A DNA stretch of 64,000 bases, taken from contig NZ_JABEND010000003.1 of assembly GCF_013002705.1 (NCBI RefSeq), forward strand, positions 186,001 through 250,000, given 5' to 3'. A model generated the notes under the pieces. The model was not told where the DNA came from. It did not search any database and worked only from the letters and a program-made list of their open reading frames with translations. A program made the translations under genes and the position numbers. Position 1 is the stretch's first letter. Each line of letters begins with the position of its first letter. This stretch comes from Nakamurella aerolata (lineage in GTDB: Bacteria; Actinomycetota; Actinomycetes; Mycobacteriales; Nakamurellaceae). Below, in pieces: positions 51,358-60,801 of the stretch.

Positions 51358-52281
51358 ATGACCACAACAACCGACCAGGTCCCCGAGCCGGCACCGGCCG
51401 GCAGCCAGGCCACCGGTGGCAACGCCAAGCCCAGTGCCCGCGGCATCGGACCGAACCGCCGCCCCAACCCGATCGGCATCATCATCGGCGCGGTGCTGAT
51501 CGTGGTGGTGTTCATCGCGCCGTACATCGTGATGCTGCTCGGGTCGCTGAAGACCCAGGCGGAGATCACCAAGGTGCCGCCGCCGTTCGGACTGCCGACC
51601 GGACCACACTTCTCCAACTACGTCGACGTCTGGTCGTCGTCGGTGAAGCCCCTGAACGGGTTGATCGCCACCGCGGTGATCTCCGTCGGCGCCACCCTGT
51701 TGGTGCTGCTGATCGCCACCCCTGCGGCGTACTACCTGGCGCGCTTCCGATTTCCCGGCCGGATGGCCTTCCTGTTCCTGGTGCTAATCACCCAGATGCT
51801 GCAGCCGACGGTGCTCGCCATCGGTCTGTTCAAGGAGTTCCTCAACTGGAACGGCTACCTGAGCTGGGTCGCGCTGATTCTGGTCAACGGGGCGTTCAAC
51901 CTGGCCTTCGCGATCTGGATCATGCAGGCGTTCTTCGCATCGGTGCCCAAGGACATCGACGAGGCGGCGGTGGTGGACGGCGCCGGCAAGTTCCAGGTGC
52001 TCACCAAGATCTCGCTGCCGCTGGTCTGGCCCGGCATCGTGACCGCGATCGTCTTCGTGTTCGTCAACTCGTGGAACGAGTACGCCGCCGCTTCGGTGAT
52101 GGTGCGGGACAACAACTTGCAGCCACTGACGGTCTCGCTACCGAAGTTCTTCGGCTTCTACACCCAAGACTGGCAATACGTGTTCACGGTGACGACGGTC
52201 GCCATCGTTCCGGTGGTGATCCTGTTCGGCTTCATCGAGAAACGATTGATCGGCGGGTTGACCGCCGGCGCCGTCAAGTAG
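51358..52281 (+). CDS. sugar ABC transporter permease 2 (MalG/UgpE-like)
   Basis: This 307-residue protein lies 13 bp after permease 1. Six helices and the EAA loop EAAVVDGAGKFQVLTKISLP are present. The ending FGFIEKRLIGGLTAGAVK is the classic MalG-type C-terminus that contacts the ATPase. No ATPase follows in the operon. Confidence 0.95.
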   Translation: MTTTTDQVPEPAPAGSQATGGNAKPSARGIGPNRRPNPIGIIIGAVLIVVVFIAPYIVMLLGSLKTQAEITKVPPPFGLPTGPHFSNYVDVWSSSVKPLNGLIATAVISVGATLLVLLIATPAAYYLARFRFPGRMAFLFLVLITQMLQPTVLAIGLFKEFLNWNGYLSWVALILVNGAFNLAFAIWIMQAFFASVPKDIDEAAVVDGAGKFQVLTKISLPLVWPGIVTAIVFVFVNSWNEYAAASVMVRDNNLQPLTVSLPKFFGFYTQDWQYVFTVTTVAIVPVVILFGFIEKRLIGGLTAGAVK

Positions 52282-52298
52282 CTCCCGCGGTACCCGGC

Positions 52299-52334
52299 AA
52301 GCACAAGCACTCAAGCACTCAAGCACTCAAGCAC
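52299..52334. repeat. 8-bp simple repeat just upstream of the SIS gene
   Basis: AAGCACTC is repeated three times exactly with partial units on both sides, ending at the GAAGGA ribosome-binding site of the next gene. Slippage here would change the leader length but not the frame. Confidence 0.85.
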
Positions 52335-52345
52335 GAAGGAATCAC

Positions 52346-53275
52346 GTGACCCAACCAGCGCAGTTCGTCACCGAAGAGATCGCCTCCCAGCCGCAGATGT
52401 GGCGGCAGGCGGCCGAGTTGGCCCCGACCGTTGCCGGCGCGCTACCGGGCGCCGGTGAACGGATCGCCGTGGTCGGCTGCGGCACCAGCTGGTTCATCGC
52501 GCAGGCCTACGCGGCCTATCGGGAAGAAGCTGGGCAGGGCGTGACGGACGCGTTCGCCGCCTCGGAGTTCCCGGCCGGCCGCGCCGGGGAGTACGCACGG
52601 ATCGTGGCAATCACCCGCTCCGGCACCACCACGGAGGTGTTGCAGCTGCTGCAGCAGTTGGGATCGGCCGCCCCGCGCACCGTGCTGGTGGGCGATCCGG
52701 ACTCGCCCGCCGCGACCGACACCACCCTCAGCGAACACCGGGTGGTGCTGGACTTCGCCGACGAAAAGTCGGTGGTGCAGACCAGATTTGCCACCAGCGC
52801 GCTCGCGCTGCTGCGCGCCGGGCTCGGCGAAGACCTGACCGCCGCCATCGCCGACGCCGAAACGGCGCTGGCGGCGCAGCTGCCGATCGGTTGGCAGGAC
52901 AAGCGGCAGTTCGTCTATCTCGGGCACGGCCCGACGGTGGGGCTGGCCAACGAGGCCGGGCTCAAGATGCGCGAGGCCGCGATCGCCTGGGCGGAGAGCT
53001 ATCCGGCGTACGACTTCCGGCACGGCCCGATCGCGGTGCCGGACGCACAGTCGCTGGTCTGGATTCTGGGCGAGACCCCCGACGGTCTGGTCCCGCAGAT
53101 CGACGCCACCGGCGCCACCGTTGAGCACGGCTCGCCGCTCGACCCGATGGCCGAGCTGGTCAGGGCGCAACGACTGGCGATCGCACTGGCCCTGCACCGC
53201 GGGTACGACCCGGACACCCCCCGCAACCTGACCCGCTCCATCGTGCTCGACGGCGCCGCGCAGGGCAGCCGCTGA
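52346..53275 (+). CDS. SIS-domain sugar isomerase/deaminase (AgaS-like)
   Basis: This 309-residue protein starts at the GTG at 52346. Two SIS domains are visible: VVGCGTSWFIAQAY with ITRSGTTTEVLQLL, and FVYLGHGPTVGLANEAGLK with AESYPAYDFRHGPI. This is the arrangement of GlmS isomerase halves and of AgaS, which deaminates galactosamine-6-phosphate. Placement between a sugar transporter and a class II aldolase supports amino-sugar catabolism. Deacetylase and kinase genes are not in the window. Confidence 0.88.
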   Translation: MTQPAQFVTEEIASQPQMWRQAAELAPTVAGALPGAGERIAVVGCGTSWFIAQAYAAYREEAGQGVTDAFAASEFPAGRAGEYARIVAITRSGTTTEVLQLLQQLGSAAPRTVLVGDPDSPAATDTTLSEHRVVLDFADEKSVVQTRFATSALALLRAGLGEDLTAAIADAETALAAQLPIGWQDKRQFVYLGHGPTVGLANEAGLKMREAAIAWAESYPAYDFRHGPIAVPDAQSLVWILGETPDGLVPQIDATGATVEHGSPLDPMAELVRAQRLAIALALHRGYDPDTPRNLTRSIVLDGAAQGSR

Positions 53276-54135
53276 TGCCGCTGGTCGGCAGTGAGCTGCT
53301 GCGCACCGCACGGGCCGAGCGGCACGGCGTCGGGGCTTTCAACGTGATCGGCATCGACCACGCCGAGGCGCTGGTGGCCGCGGCCGAGGCGGCGCAGCTG
53401 CCGGTGATCCTGCAGGTCTCGGAGAACGCCGCGAAGTACCACGCCGCCACCGGCGCGCCCGGACTGGCACCGATCAGCAGGGCCACTGCCGAGATCGCCG
53501 CTGCCGCGAGCGTTCCGGTGGTGCTGCACCTGGATCACGCCATCGACGAGGCGCTGATCGACGAGGCACTCGGTCTTGGTTTCGGCTCGGTGATGTTCGA
53601 CGGGGCGCACCTGCCGGACGCCGAGAACATCGAACGCACCGCCGCGGTGGCCCAGCGCGCACACGCCGCCGGTGTCTGGGTGGAGGCCGAGCTCGGCGAG
53701 GTCGGCGGCAAGGAACACCAGCCGCGGTCGGCACATGAGCCCGGGGTCAAGACTGATCCGTTGCAGGCCAAGGAGTTCGTCGAGCTGACCGGGGTGGACG
53801 CGCTGGCCGTCGCGGTCGGCTCGCAACACGCGATGACGGAACGCTCGGCGGCGCTGGACACCGAGCGGATCGCCGCGATCGCCGACGCCGTCCCCGTGCC
53901 GCTGGTGCTGCACGGCTCGTCCGGTGTGCCGGACGCCGAGATCGTCGCCGGGGTGGCCGCCGGGTTGACGAAGATCAACGTGTCGACCCATCTGAACAAG
54001 GTGTACACCGGCGCGGTGCGAAAGTACCTGGCGGACAACCCGACCGTGGTGGATCCGCGCAAGTACACCACCGCCGCGCGCGCCGCGATGCGCGACGAGA
54101 CCGCGCGGCTGCTGCGTCTCATCCACGGCGCCTGA
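53275..54135 (+). CDS. class II (zinc) ketose-bisphosphate aldolase
   Basis: This 286-residue TIM barrel overlaps the SIS stop (TGATG). GAFNVIGIDHAEALVAAAE, VVLHLDHAIDEALIDEAL with zinc ligands, VEAELGEVGGKE and VPLVLHGSSGVPDAEI with GLTKINVSTHL match KbaY/GatY/FbaA enzymes. In this operon it would cleave tagatose-1,6-bisphosphate or a related ketose bisphosphate to trioses. Confidence 0.93.
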   Translation: MPLVGSELLRTARAERHGVGAFNVIGIDHAEALVAAAEAAQLPVILQVSENAAKYHAATGAPGLAPISRATAEIAAAASVPVVLHLDHAIDEALIDEALGLGFGSVMFDGAHLPDAENIERTAAVAQRAHAAGVWVEAELGEVGGKEHQPRSAHEPGVKTDPLQAKEFVELTGVDALAVAVGSQHAMTERSAALDTERIAAIADAVPVPLVLHGSSGVPDAEIVAGVAAGLTKINVSTHLNKVYTGAVRKYLADNPTVVDPRKYTTAARAAMRDETARLLRLIHGA

Positions 54136-54246
54136 TCCACCAAGCCTAATCCACGGCGCCTGATCCACCGTTGCGCCGCGGCCTAGGCGCCGGGCCGCGG
54201 CGGAAGCGCCGACAGCAACGCAGCAGACCGCACACCCGGCCGGGCG

Positions 54247-55104
54247 TCAGCTCAGGTGCAGCCGGGCGAAGGCCAGCGATTCGGCGAGGTCCTGTTCGCG
54301 CTTCGCCCGGCCGGCGCCACGGGTGGAGATCTCGACGCAGACGCTGCCGGTGAAGCCCGCCTCTGCATGAAACTCCCCGCGCCGCAAGCGATTCAACAGC
54401 TCCGCTGCCGGCTGCGTACCGCGTCCGGGCACCAGATGCTCGTCGCGGGCGGCGCCCGACCCGTCGGTCAGATGCAGATGTGCCAACCCAGCACGGTCGT
54501 TACCGGACATCTGCTCGGCAAGCTGCAACGCGTCCACCCCGGATGCCGCGGCGTGCGACAGGTCCAGTGTGTAATAGGCGTGACCGCTGGGTACCGGGTT
54601 CCAGTGCGGCCGATACCCGTTGACCAGCAAAGGACCTCGGCGCACCGGGTACATGTTCTCCACCGCGATCTTCACCTCGGTGCGCTGCTGCAGCTCAGCC
54701 ACCGACGCGGCGAAATCACTGGCCGCGGTTCGCTGCCAGACGAACGGCGGGTGTACCACCACCACCTGCGCACCCACTCGCTCCGCCAGCTCGAGCGAGC
54801 GAGCCAGCTTCACCAGCGGGTCGGTTGACCACACCCGCGCCGTCAGCAGCAGACACGGCGAGTGGATGGAGGTGATCGGCAGCTGGTGTCGATTCATCAA
54901 GCGCAGCAACGCGTTCGCGTCTTGGGTGACGGGATCGGCCAGCACCATCACCTCCATCCCGTCGTAGCCCGCGTCGGCCGCCATGGCGAACGCGGTGCCG
55001 ACGGTCTCCGGGTACGCCGACGACGTGGAGAGGGTGACCCTGGTCTGCGGACGCGGCGGCCGGTGATCCGGGTAGCCGTCCGGTCGCCCCTGCCCCGGGC
55101 TCAT
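54247..55104 (-). CDS. sugar phosphate isomerase/epimerase-like TIM barrel (xylose isomerase-like)
   Basis: This 285-residue protein starts at the ATG at 55104, overlapping the upstream gene by ATGA. Features are GYDGMEVMVLADP, SIHSPCLLLT, VVVHPPFVWQ, KIAVENMYPVRRGP, YTLDLSHAAASG and LAHLHLTDGSG, giving the His/Glu/Asp metal site of the AP_endonuc_2 family. Substrate is unknown. The pairing with a Ppx/GppA gene is common in actinobacteria and does not reveal function. Confidence 0.88.
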   Translation of the reverse strand: MSPGQGRPDGYPDHRPPRPQTRVTLSTSSAYPETVGTAFAMAADAGYDGMEVMVLADPVTQDANALLRLMNRHQLPITSIHSPCLLLTARVWSTDPLVKLARSLELAERVGAQVVVVHPPFVWQRTAASDFAASVAELQQRTEVKIAVENMYPVRRGPLLVNGYRPHWNPVPSGHAYYTLDLSHAAASGVDALQLAEQMSGNDRAGLAHLHLTDGSGAARDEHLVPGRGTQPAAELLNRLRRGEFHAEAGFTGSVCVEISTRGAGRAKREQDLAESLAFARLHLS

Positions 55105-56153
55105 GCCTTGCCCCGGCCGGCGCCGGAGGACTTCCGAGCGCGGGCTCTGCTCCCAACATCGCTGCCGGACTCCGAGCCCGCATCGGTGCCGGATTCGGAG
55201 TCCGGATCGGAGTCGGCGAACGCCAGCTGATCCAACCGCCGCAGGATCAGGCCCTCGCGCAGCGCCCACGGGCAGATGTGCAGCTCGGTGATTTTCAGCG
55301 CGGTGACCGCCGCCTCGGCCACCAGCGCGGCGACCGCGGTCTGCTCGGCACGGTTGGCCGAAACCCCGTCCAGCGCACCGATGTCGGATGCTGCCATCCG
55401 GGTGACGAACGCGGTGATCTGCCGCAACGCTCGCGCACTGAGGGTGCGGGGTACCAGCGGCCCGGCGCTCGACGGCGCCGCTCCCGCCAACCGGGCCAGC
55501 GTCCTGAAGGTCTTGGAGGTGCCGACCGCTCGGTTGAACGGCCCGGCCGAACGGATCTTCTTGGCCGGCCCGGCCAGCTGCGCGACCAGAAACTCCTCCG
55601 CCGTCGAGAGTTGTTTCAGCGTCGGCGGATCGGACAGCTTCAGGTCGCGGCGCAGCCGGCCGGCTCCCAGCGGCAGCGACAGCGCCACCGCCGGCTCCTC
55701 GTCCTGGCCGCCGGCCAGCTCCAGTGACCCGCCACCGATGTCCAACACCACCATGTCGCCGGCCGAGTAGCCGAACCAACGGCGAGCGGCGAGGAACGTC
55801 ACCCTGGCCTCGTCCGACCCGGACAGCACCTGCAGGTCAACGCCGGTCAGCGCGCGCACCTCGTGCAGCACCTCGGCGGAGTTGGTGGCATCCCGCAGCG
55901 CCGAGGTGGCGAACGCGAGCAGCTCGTCACAGCCCAGCCTGGCGGCTGAGAGGGCGGCCTGGCCGACGATGCGCACCAGCTCGCTGACGCCGTACTCGGT
56001 AATGGCACCGTCGGCGTCGAGGTGGCCGGCCAGCTTCAGCGGTTCCTTCTCCGACAGCTGCGGCGTCGGGTGTCCACCGCGGCGGGCATCAACCACCAGC
56101 AGATGGACGGTGTTGGAACCGACGTCGAGCACTCCCAAGCGCATGGGCTCCAC
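55101..56153 (-). CDS. Ppx/GppA exopolyphosphatase family protein
   Basis: This 350-residue protein (347 from the second ATG) has an ASKHA fold: LGVLDVGSNTVHLLVVDA for phosphate 1, LAFATSALRDATNS, and VVLDIGGGSLELAGG for phosphate 2. It hydrolyses polyphosphate or pppGpp. The C-terminus is a Ser/Asp/Glu run followed by a basic tail. It lies upstream of and is coupled to the TIM-barrel gene, and is near regX3-senX3, which links to phosphate metabolism. Confidence 0.92.
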   Translation of the reverse strand: MEPMRLGVLDVGSNTVHLLVVDARRGGHPTPQLSEKEPLKLAGHLDADGAITEYGVSELVRIVGQAALSAARLGCDELLAFATSALRDATNSAEVLHEVRALTGVDLQVLSGSDEARVTFLAARRWFGYSAGDMVVLDIGGGSLELAGGQDEEPAVALSLPLGAGRLRRDLKLSDPPTLKQLSTAEEFLVAQLAGPAKKIRSAGPFNRAVGTSKTFRTLARLAGAAPSSAGPLVPRTLSARALRQITAFVTRMAASDIGALDGVSANRAEQTAVAALVAEAAVTALKITELHICPWALREGLILRRLDQLAFADSDPDSESGTDAGSESGSDVGSRARARKSSGAGRGKA

Positions 56154-56159
56154 TGTGCC

Positions 56160-56422
56160 GCATCAGCGACCCCGCGGTACCCGACACGGCGGCTGCGGCA
56201 GCATGCGCGTCCGACCCCAGGGCCCAGCTGCTGGCCGCCACCGCATCCGCCACCGACCGGGTGAAAGCCGGGCAGCGGCACCGGCAGCAATGGTTGCGGG
56301 AACGGCTCGGCCGCTGGCCCGCCGGGGAAGCGGCCACCCTGGCGACGCTGCTGGAGAAGTTCAACCAGACGCTGCCACCATCAGTTCCACCGCGCTCGGG
56401 TCCAGCGGGCGGCCGGCGGTGA
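56160..56422 (+). pseudogene. MarR-family regulator, C-terminal remnant
   Basis: One plus-strand frame reads SDPRAQLLAATASATDRV, then RQQWLRERLGRWPAGEAATL and ATLLEKFNQTL up to the TGA at 56420-56422. This is the wing and C-terminal dimerisation helices of a MarR regulator. No start codon or HTH precedes it because the Ppx gene begins there. It is probably a leftover after a rearrangement. Confidence 0.6.
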
Positions 56423-56424
56423 TC

Positions 56425-56505
56425 AGTGCAGCCCCTGCACCGCCCGGCTGAGATGCTGCAGCCGGGCGACCCGCTGGAAGTACGTGAAGGTCAGCAGGTC
56501 CATGG
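56425..56505 (-). pseudogene. possible LysR-family N-terminal remnant
   Basis: A minus-strand frame begins MDLLTFTYFQRVARLQHLSR and stops after 26 residues, resembling the first helix of LysR regulators. It is too short to be certain and could be chance. Together with the MarR remnant it fills the 366-bp gap between Ppx and regX3. Confidence 0.3.
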
Positions 56506-56519
56506 CTGTCGCCCTCCGG

Positions 56520-57203
56520 TCAGGCCTCCAGCTTGTAACCCAAGCCGCGCACGGTGATCAGGTGCTGCGGGGTTGCCGGGTCGGGTTCGATCTTGGCGCG
56601 CAGTCGTTTCACGTGCACGTCAAGGGTTTTGGTGTCGCCGACGTAGTCGCTACCCCAGACCCGATCGATCAGTTGCCCGCGGGTGAGCACCCGACCGGCG
56701 TTGCGCATTAGGTACTCGAGCAGGTCGAACTCCTTGAGCGGCAAGGTGATCTCCTCGCCGCCGACGTTCACCACGTGCCGCTCCACGTCCATCCGGACCG
56801 GTCCGGCCGCCAGCACCCCCTCGTCGTCGAGCTCGTCCGGCTCGGCACCGCGCCGCAGCACAGCGCGGATCCGGGCGATCAACTCGCGCGCCGAGTACGG
56901 CTTGGTGACGTAGTCGTCGGCACCCAGCTCCAGCCCGACCACCTTGTCGATCTCGGAGTCGCGGGCGGTCACCATGATCACCGGCACCGACGACCTGGCG
57001 CGCAGTTGCTTGCAGACCTCGGTGCCGCTCATGCCGGGGAGCATCAGATCCAGCAGCACGATGTCGGCGCCGCTGCGGTCGAATTCGGCGAGGGCCTCGG
57101 GTCCGGTCTCCACCATGGTGGTGGTGAAGCCCTCCTTGCGCAGCAGGAACGCCAGCGGTTCGGCGAGCGACGGCTCGTCCTCCACGATCAGCACCCTGGT
57201 CAC
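56520..57203 (-). CDS. regX3: response regulator RegX3
   Basis: This 227-residue OmpR-type regulator has phospho-acceptor Asp52 (LLDLMLPG), acidic pocket EDE at 8-10 and Lys101 (VTKPYS). The winged helix covers residues 130-225 (LPLKEFDLLEYLMRNAG, RVWGSDYVGDTKTLDVHVKR). With SenX3 it controls the phosphate-starvation response in actinobacteria. The ATG overlaps the senX3 stop. Confidence 0.95.
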   Translation of the reverse strand: MTRVLIVEDEPSLAEPLAFLLRKEGFTTTMVETGPEALAEFDRSGADIVLLDLMLPGMSGTEVCKQLRARSSVPVIMVTARDSEIDKVVGLELGADDYVTKPYSARELIARIRAVLRRGAEPDELDDEGVLAAGPVRMDVERHVVNVGGEEITLPLKEFDLLEYLMRNAGRVLTRGQLIDRVWGSDYVGDTKTLDVHVKRLRAKIEPDPATPQHLITVRGLGYKLEA

Positions 57204-58462
57204 GATGCTCCTTCCGGTTGCAGTTCTGATGACGGTCCCGATGACGGTTCGGTGCGCTCGACGGCGCTGGTGGCCAGCTGCGGCAGGCGCAGGGTGAAGG
57301 TGGAGCCGGTGCCAGGACGGCTGAACAGCAGCGCCTGCCCGCCGTGGTTGGCGGCGACGTGCTTGACGATCGCCAGCCCGAGCCCGGTGCCGCCGGTCGC
57401 CCTCGAGCGGGCCGGATCGACCCGGAAAAACCTTTCGAACACCCGCTTCTGGTGTTCCGGCGCGATGCCGATGCCGCGGTCGGTGACGGCGATCTCCACC
57501 TGCCCGCCGCGCACCGCCCGGCTCACCGAGACGGTGGTGTGGGCCGGCGAGTAGCTGATCGCGTTGTCGATCAGGTTGGTCAGCGCGGTGACCAGCAGGG
57601 TGTGGTCCCCGCGCACCAGCAGCCCGGAATCGTCGTCGGAGACCACGTCGATGCCCGCGGTCTCGGCGACCATGGCGAGCCGGGCGGTGGCCTCGTCGAC
57701 CACCGCGTCGACCTGGACCACGCTCTGATCCTGGCTGGGCAGCCCACCCTGCAGCCGGGACAGCGCGATCAATTCGGTGACAAGGGTGCCGAGCCTTGTC
57801 GATTCGGCGAGCATCTTGCCGGCGAAGTGCCGCACCGCCTCCGGGTCGTCGCTGCCGTCGATGATGGCCTCGGCCAGCAGCGCCATCGCCCCCACCGGGG
57901 TCTTGAGTTCGTGGCTGACGTTGGCGACGAAGTCACGGCGGATCACCTCGACCCTGCGCGCCGCCGACTCGTCCACCGCGCTCACCAGCAGCAGGTCGTC
58001 CGGCCCGGCCCCGGCGGCACCGGGGTAACCGGCACCGGGAAACCGCAGCGGGCGGGCCACCGCATGCACCACCGAAGCGCCGGTCGGTGCCGATCCGGCA
58101 GCCCCACCCTGCTCGCCGTCCAGCGAGCCAAGATCCAGCGCGACCGGCTCGCCCGAGGTGGCGGCCCTGGCGATGGCGTCGGTGATCTTCTCGTCGGCCA
58201 GCCCGGCGCGGACGACGCCCAGCTCCTTGGCCCGGTTGTTGGCGAGCAGCACGTTCGCCTGCCGGTCGGTCACCAGATAGCCGCTGTCGGACTGCCGCAC
58301 CACCTCGGCGGCCAGCGCCGCGTCAGCGTTGGTGCTGTCGGACCGGGGGCCGTCGACGCGCCGGATGACGATCGCGGCGAGCATCCAGCCCAGCAGCAGC
58401 CCCACCACGGCAGCGGCGAGGATTCCTACCCACGGCACGTGCTCATGGTAGGGCTCGCGCAC
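57200..58462 (-). CDS. senX3: sensor histidine kinase SenX3
   Basis: This 420-residue protein starts at the GTG at 58462 or at the GTG at 58438. One membrane helix (VGILAAAVVGLLLGWMLAAI) is followed by a PAS-like domain, then the H box FVANVSHELKTPVG with His184, the N box LIDNAISYSPA, and RGIGIAPEHQ and GGTGLGLAIVKH (G boxes). It phosphorylates RegX3 when phosphate is low. The gpmA-senX3-regX3 order is conserved in mycobacteria. Confidence 0.95.
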   Translation of the reverse strand: MREPYHEHVPWVGILAAAVVGLLLGWMLAAIVIRRVDGPRSDSTNADAALAAEVVRQSDSGYLVTDRQANVLLANNRAKELGVVRAGLADEKITDAIARAATSGEPVALDLGSLDGEQGGAAGSAPTGASVVHAVARPLRFPGAGYPGAAGAGPDDLLLVSAVDESAARRVEVIRRDFVANVSHELKTPVGAMALLAEAIIDGSDDPEAVRHFAGKMLAESTRLGTLVTELIALSRLQGGLPSQDQSVVQVDAVVDEATARLAMVAETAGIDVVSDDDSGLLVRGDHTLLVTALTNLIDNAISYSPAHTTVSVSRAVRGGQVEIAVTDRGIGIAPEHQKRVFERFFRVDPARSRATGGTGLGLAIVKHVAANHGGQALLFSRPGTGSTFTLRLPQLATSAVERTEPSSGPSSELQPEGAS

Positions 58463-58539
58463 CGGCGTCCGGCGCCCGCGGCGGCCAGCACGTGCCGGAC
58501 GTGCCTGGTGTTTTCGGCGCGTTCACGCTGCGTTCATCG

Positions 58540-58645
58540 CCGCCGATCCGCGCGCCCGGTGCCGCCGATCCATCGCGCGCCCGCCGGCGATCTGCAGCGG
58601 ACTCGGTGCCGCCGATCCGCGGGGTCGGCGCCGCCGATCCGCCGC
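58540..58645. repeat. minisatellite between senX3 and gpmA
   Basis: GTGCCGCCGATCC-like units occur about five times with roughly 22-bp spacing, filling the 187-bp gap. No terminator or promoter was picked out. Confidence 0.7.
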
Positions 58646-58649
58646 GGGT

Positions 58650-59417
58650 TCAGCGGCCCTGGTTCGCCACCGCCTTGACCGCCTCGGCGGCCGCCTGCGG
58701 GTCGAGGTACTCGCCACCGGGGTTGAGCGGCTTCAGCGTCGGCCCGGCGACGTCCACCTGGTACACCAGCGGGATGCCGGTGGGGATGTTGAGCGCGGCG
58801 ATGGCCTCGTCGCTGACGTTGTCCAGCAGCTTGACGACGGCGCGCAGCGAGTTGCCGTGCGCGGCGACCAGGACGGTCTTGCCGGCCGCAAGGTCGTCCT
58901 TGATGGGGCCGTTCAGGTACGGCTCCAGCCGCGCCACCACGTCGGCGAGGCATTCGGTCTGCGGTGCGGCATCGCCCAGCTCGGCGTAGCGCGGGTCGCC
59001 GGCCTGCGAGTACTCGTTGTCCGCCGAGATCGGCGGCGGCGGGGTGTCGTAGCTGCGCCGCCAGAGCATGAACTGCTCCTCGCCGTAGGTCTCAAGGGTC
59101 TGTTTCTTGTCCTTGCCCTGCAGGTCGCCGTAGTGCCGCTCGTTCAGCCGCCAGTGCCGGCGCACCGGAATCCAGTGCCGGTCGGCCTTGTCGAGCGCCA
59201 GGTTGGCAGTGGAGATGGCGCGCCGCAGCACCGAGGTGTGCACCACGTCCGGCAGCAGGTTGCGCTCGGCGAGCAACTCACCGGCATGGGTGGCCTCGGC
59301 AACACCCTTGTCCGACAACGGGACGTCCACCCATCCGGTGAACAGATTCTTGGAATTCCAGGTGCTTTCGCCGTGGCGCAGCAGGATCAGCGTTCCGGTG
59401 GGTGTGGTCGAGGTCAT
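58650..59417 (-). CDS. gpmA: 2,3-bisphosphoglycerate-dependent phosphoglycerate mutase
   Basis: This 255-residue protein starts at the ATG at 59417. The catalytic block is [12 protein letters not shown] (His15), with [17 protein letters not shown] and [15 protein letters not shown] for the second His and the phosphate pocket. It interconverts 3- and 2-phosphoglycerate in glycolysis. The upstream ORF extension has no homology. The start overlaps the DUF4349 stop by ATGA. Confidence 0.96.
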   Translation of the reverse strand: MTSTTPTGTLILLRHGESTWNSKNLFTGWVDVPLSDKGVAEATHAGELLAERNLLPDVVHTSVLRRAISTANLALDKADRHWIPVRRHWRLNERHYGDLQGKDKKQTLETYGEEQFMLWRRSYDTPPPPISADNEYSQAGDPRYAELGDAAPQTECLADVVARLEPYLNGPIKDDLAAGKTVLVAAHGNSLRAVVKLLDNVSDEAIAALNIPTGIPLVYQVDVAGPTLKPLNPGGEYLDPQAAAEAVKAVANQGR

Positions 59418-60718
59418 GACTCCATAGTGCCCCGCTGCGGTTGCTGCGCCGACGACGGGTCGGTGGCAGCAGCTGGGGCGGACGGCCAGTGCTGCGGCTG
59501 CTGCGAGTTCAGCGGCCGGCGGGTCTGCAGTGCCCGTTGCGGGTGCTGGCGCCGCCACCGCACGGCCAGCAGCACGATTGCGGCGAGCACCGCCAACACC
59601 GGCAGCAGCGGGATCAGCGCGCCGGCCAGCACGGCCAGCGCCGCGCCGATGCCCTTGACGAATCCCCAGGCACCGGAAAGGCCGGCGGCGAACCCGGACT
59701 TCTCCGGCTCGGCCGGGGCCGGAGCGGCCGCGGGTGGTGTCCCGACGGCGCCGGTGATGGCGAACACGATGGTGGACATCGCGGCCTGGTCACCGACCGA
59801 GGCCCGTTGCCGCAGCACGGATTCCAGCTCCTGCTCGCGCCCGTTCAGCTCGTCCTCGATGGTGATGATGTCTTCGATCTTGGTGGCCTTGGCCAGCAGC
59901 TGCCGCACCCTGGTGATGCCGTCCTGCATGGTCTTGATCCGGCCGTCCATGTCGGCCAGTTGGCCGGTGACGTCCTGGCTCGATTCGGTTCCGGTGACGT
60001 CGCCCAGCTCGCGCAGCTGCGCCATCGCCGAGTCGTATTTGGCGACCGGCACCCGCAGGGTGATCGAGTAGCTGGTGCCGGTGGCCTCGGAGTCCGCGGT
60101 CTGCCCGCCGGCGGCGGTGGCGACGTTGCGTACCTTGACGGCGATGCCGTTCACCTTGTCGCGCAAGGCTTTTTCGTCTTTGTCGCGGTTCGCCGTTACG
60201 GTGGCCGGGTCGGCGCCCGCCGGTGTAGCGGTGGGCTCGACGGTGACGGCAAGCGCCAGGTTCGCGGTCTTGACGATCTGCCGCTGCGCCGCCTCGGGCG
60301 CGACCCGGGCGCCGGTCGACCCCTCGTTGCGATCGGCACCTCCCGTCGCTGCCCCGGCCGTCGCTCCCGCGGTCGCCGGTGCGGTTTCCCCCGCCGCTCC
60401 CGCTGCCCTGTCTCCCGCTGCCCCGTCGGTCGCGGTTCCATCGGCTGCGTCCCCGTCTGTTGCGGCCCCGGCTGATGCTGCCCCTGCGGCGCTGCCGGCA
60501 GCCGCGCCGTAGTCGCCGCCGGCGTAGGTCTCTTCGGTCGCTGTGAGCGGCAAGCCGGCGCTGGTGTCGCTGCTGGAGTTGGTGCAGCCGGACAGCAGTA
60601 CCCCGCCGGCCAGCAGCGCCGCCGCCAGCGCCGCTGTCGGTGCGCGCCACCGACGGGCCGGGCGGGCGGCCCGCGGCGGGCCTGCGGGGGTCGGTGTGGT
60701 GTCTGTTGGGTTCGTCAT
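59414..60718 (-). CDS. DUF4349 lipoprotein
   Basis: This 434-residue protein has a lipobox LLSGC with the lipid at Cys45. About 90 residues of Ala/Gly/Thr-rich linker come next, then the DUF4349 domain ([33 protein letters not shown], coiled-coil [20 protein letters not shown]). A membrane helix near the C-terminus ([20 protein letters not shown]) and a cytosolic basic tail end it. It would sit in the cell membrane with its bulk outside. Function is unknown. Confidence 0.9.
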   Translation of the reverse strand: MTNPTDTTPTPAGPPRAARPARRWRAPTAALAAALLAGGVLLSGCTNSSSDTSAGLPLTATEETYAGGDYGAAAGSAAGAASAGAATDGDAADGTATDGAAGDRAAGAAGETAPATAGATAGAATGGADRNEGSTGARVAPEAAQRQIVKTANLALAVTVEPTATPAGADPATVTANRDKDEKALRDKVNGIAVKVRNVATAAGGQTADSEATGTSYSITLRVPVAKYDSAMAQLRELGDVTGTESSQDVTGQLADMDGRIKTMQDGITRVRQLLAKATKIEDIITIEDELNGREQELESVLRQRASVGDQAAMSTIVFAITGAVGTPPAAAPAPAEPEKSGFAAGLSGAWGFVKGIGAALAVLAGALIPLLPVLAVLAAIVLLAVRWRRQHPQRALQTRRPLNSQQPQHWPSAPAAATDPSSAQQPQRGTMES

Positions 60719-60801
60719 GGCCGTTCGACGGAGTGCGGGCCGCGGTGGGATGCTCGAAGCTACGTCACGAACCGGTCACGATCCGTCCCGAGGAGCGCTC
60801 C

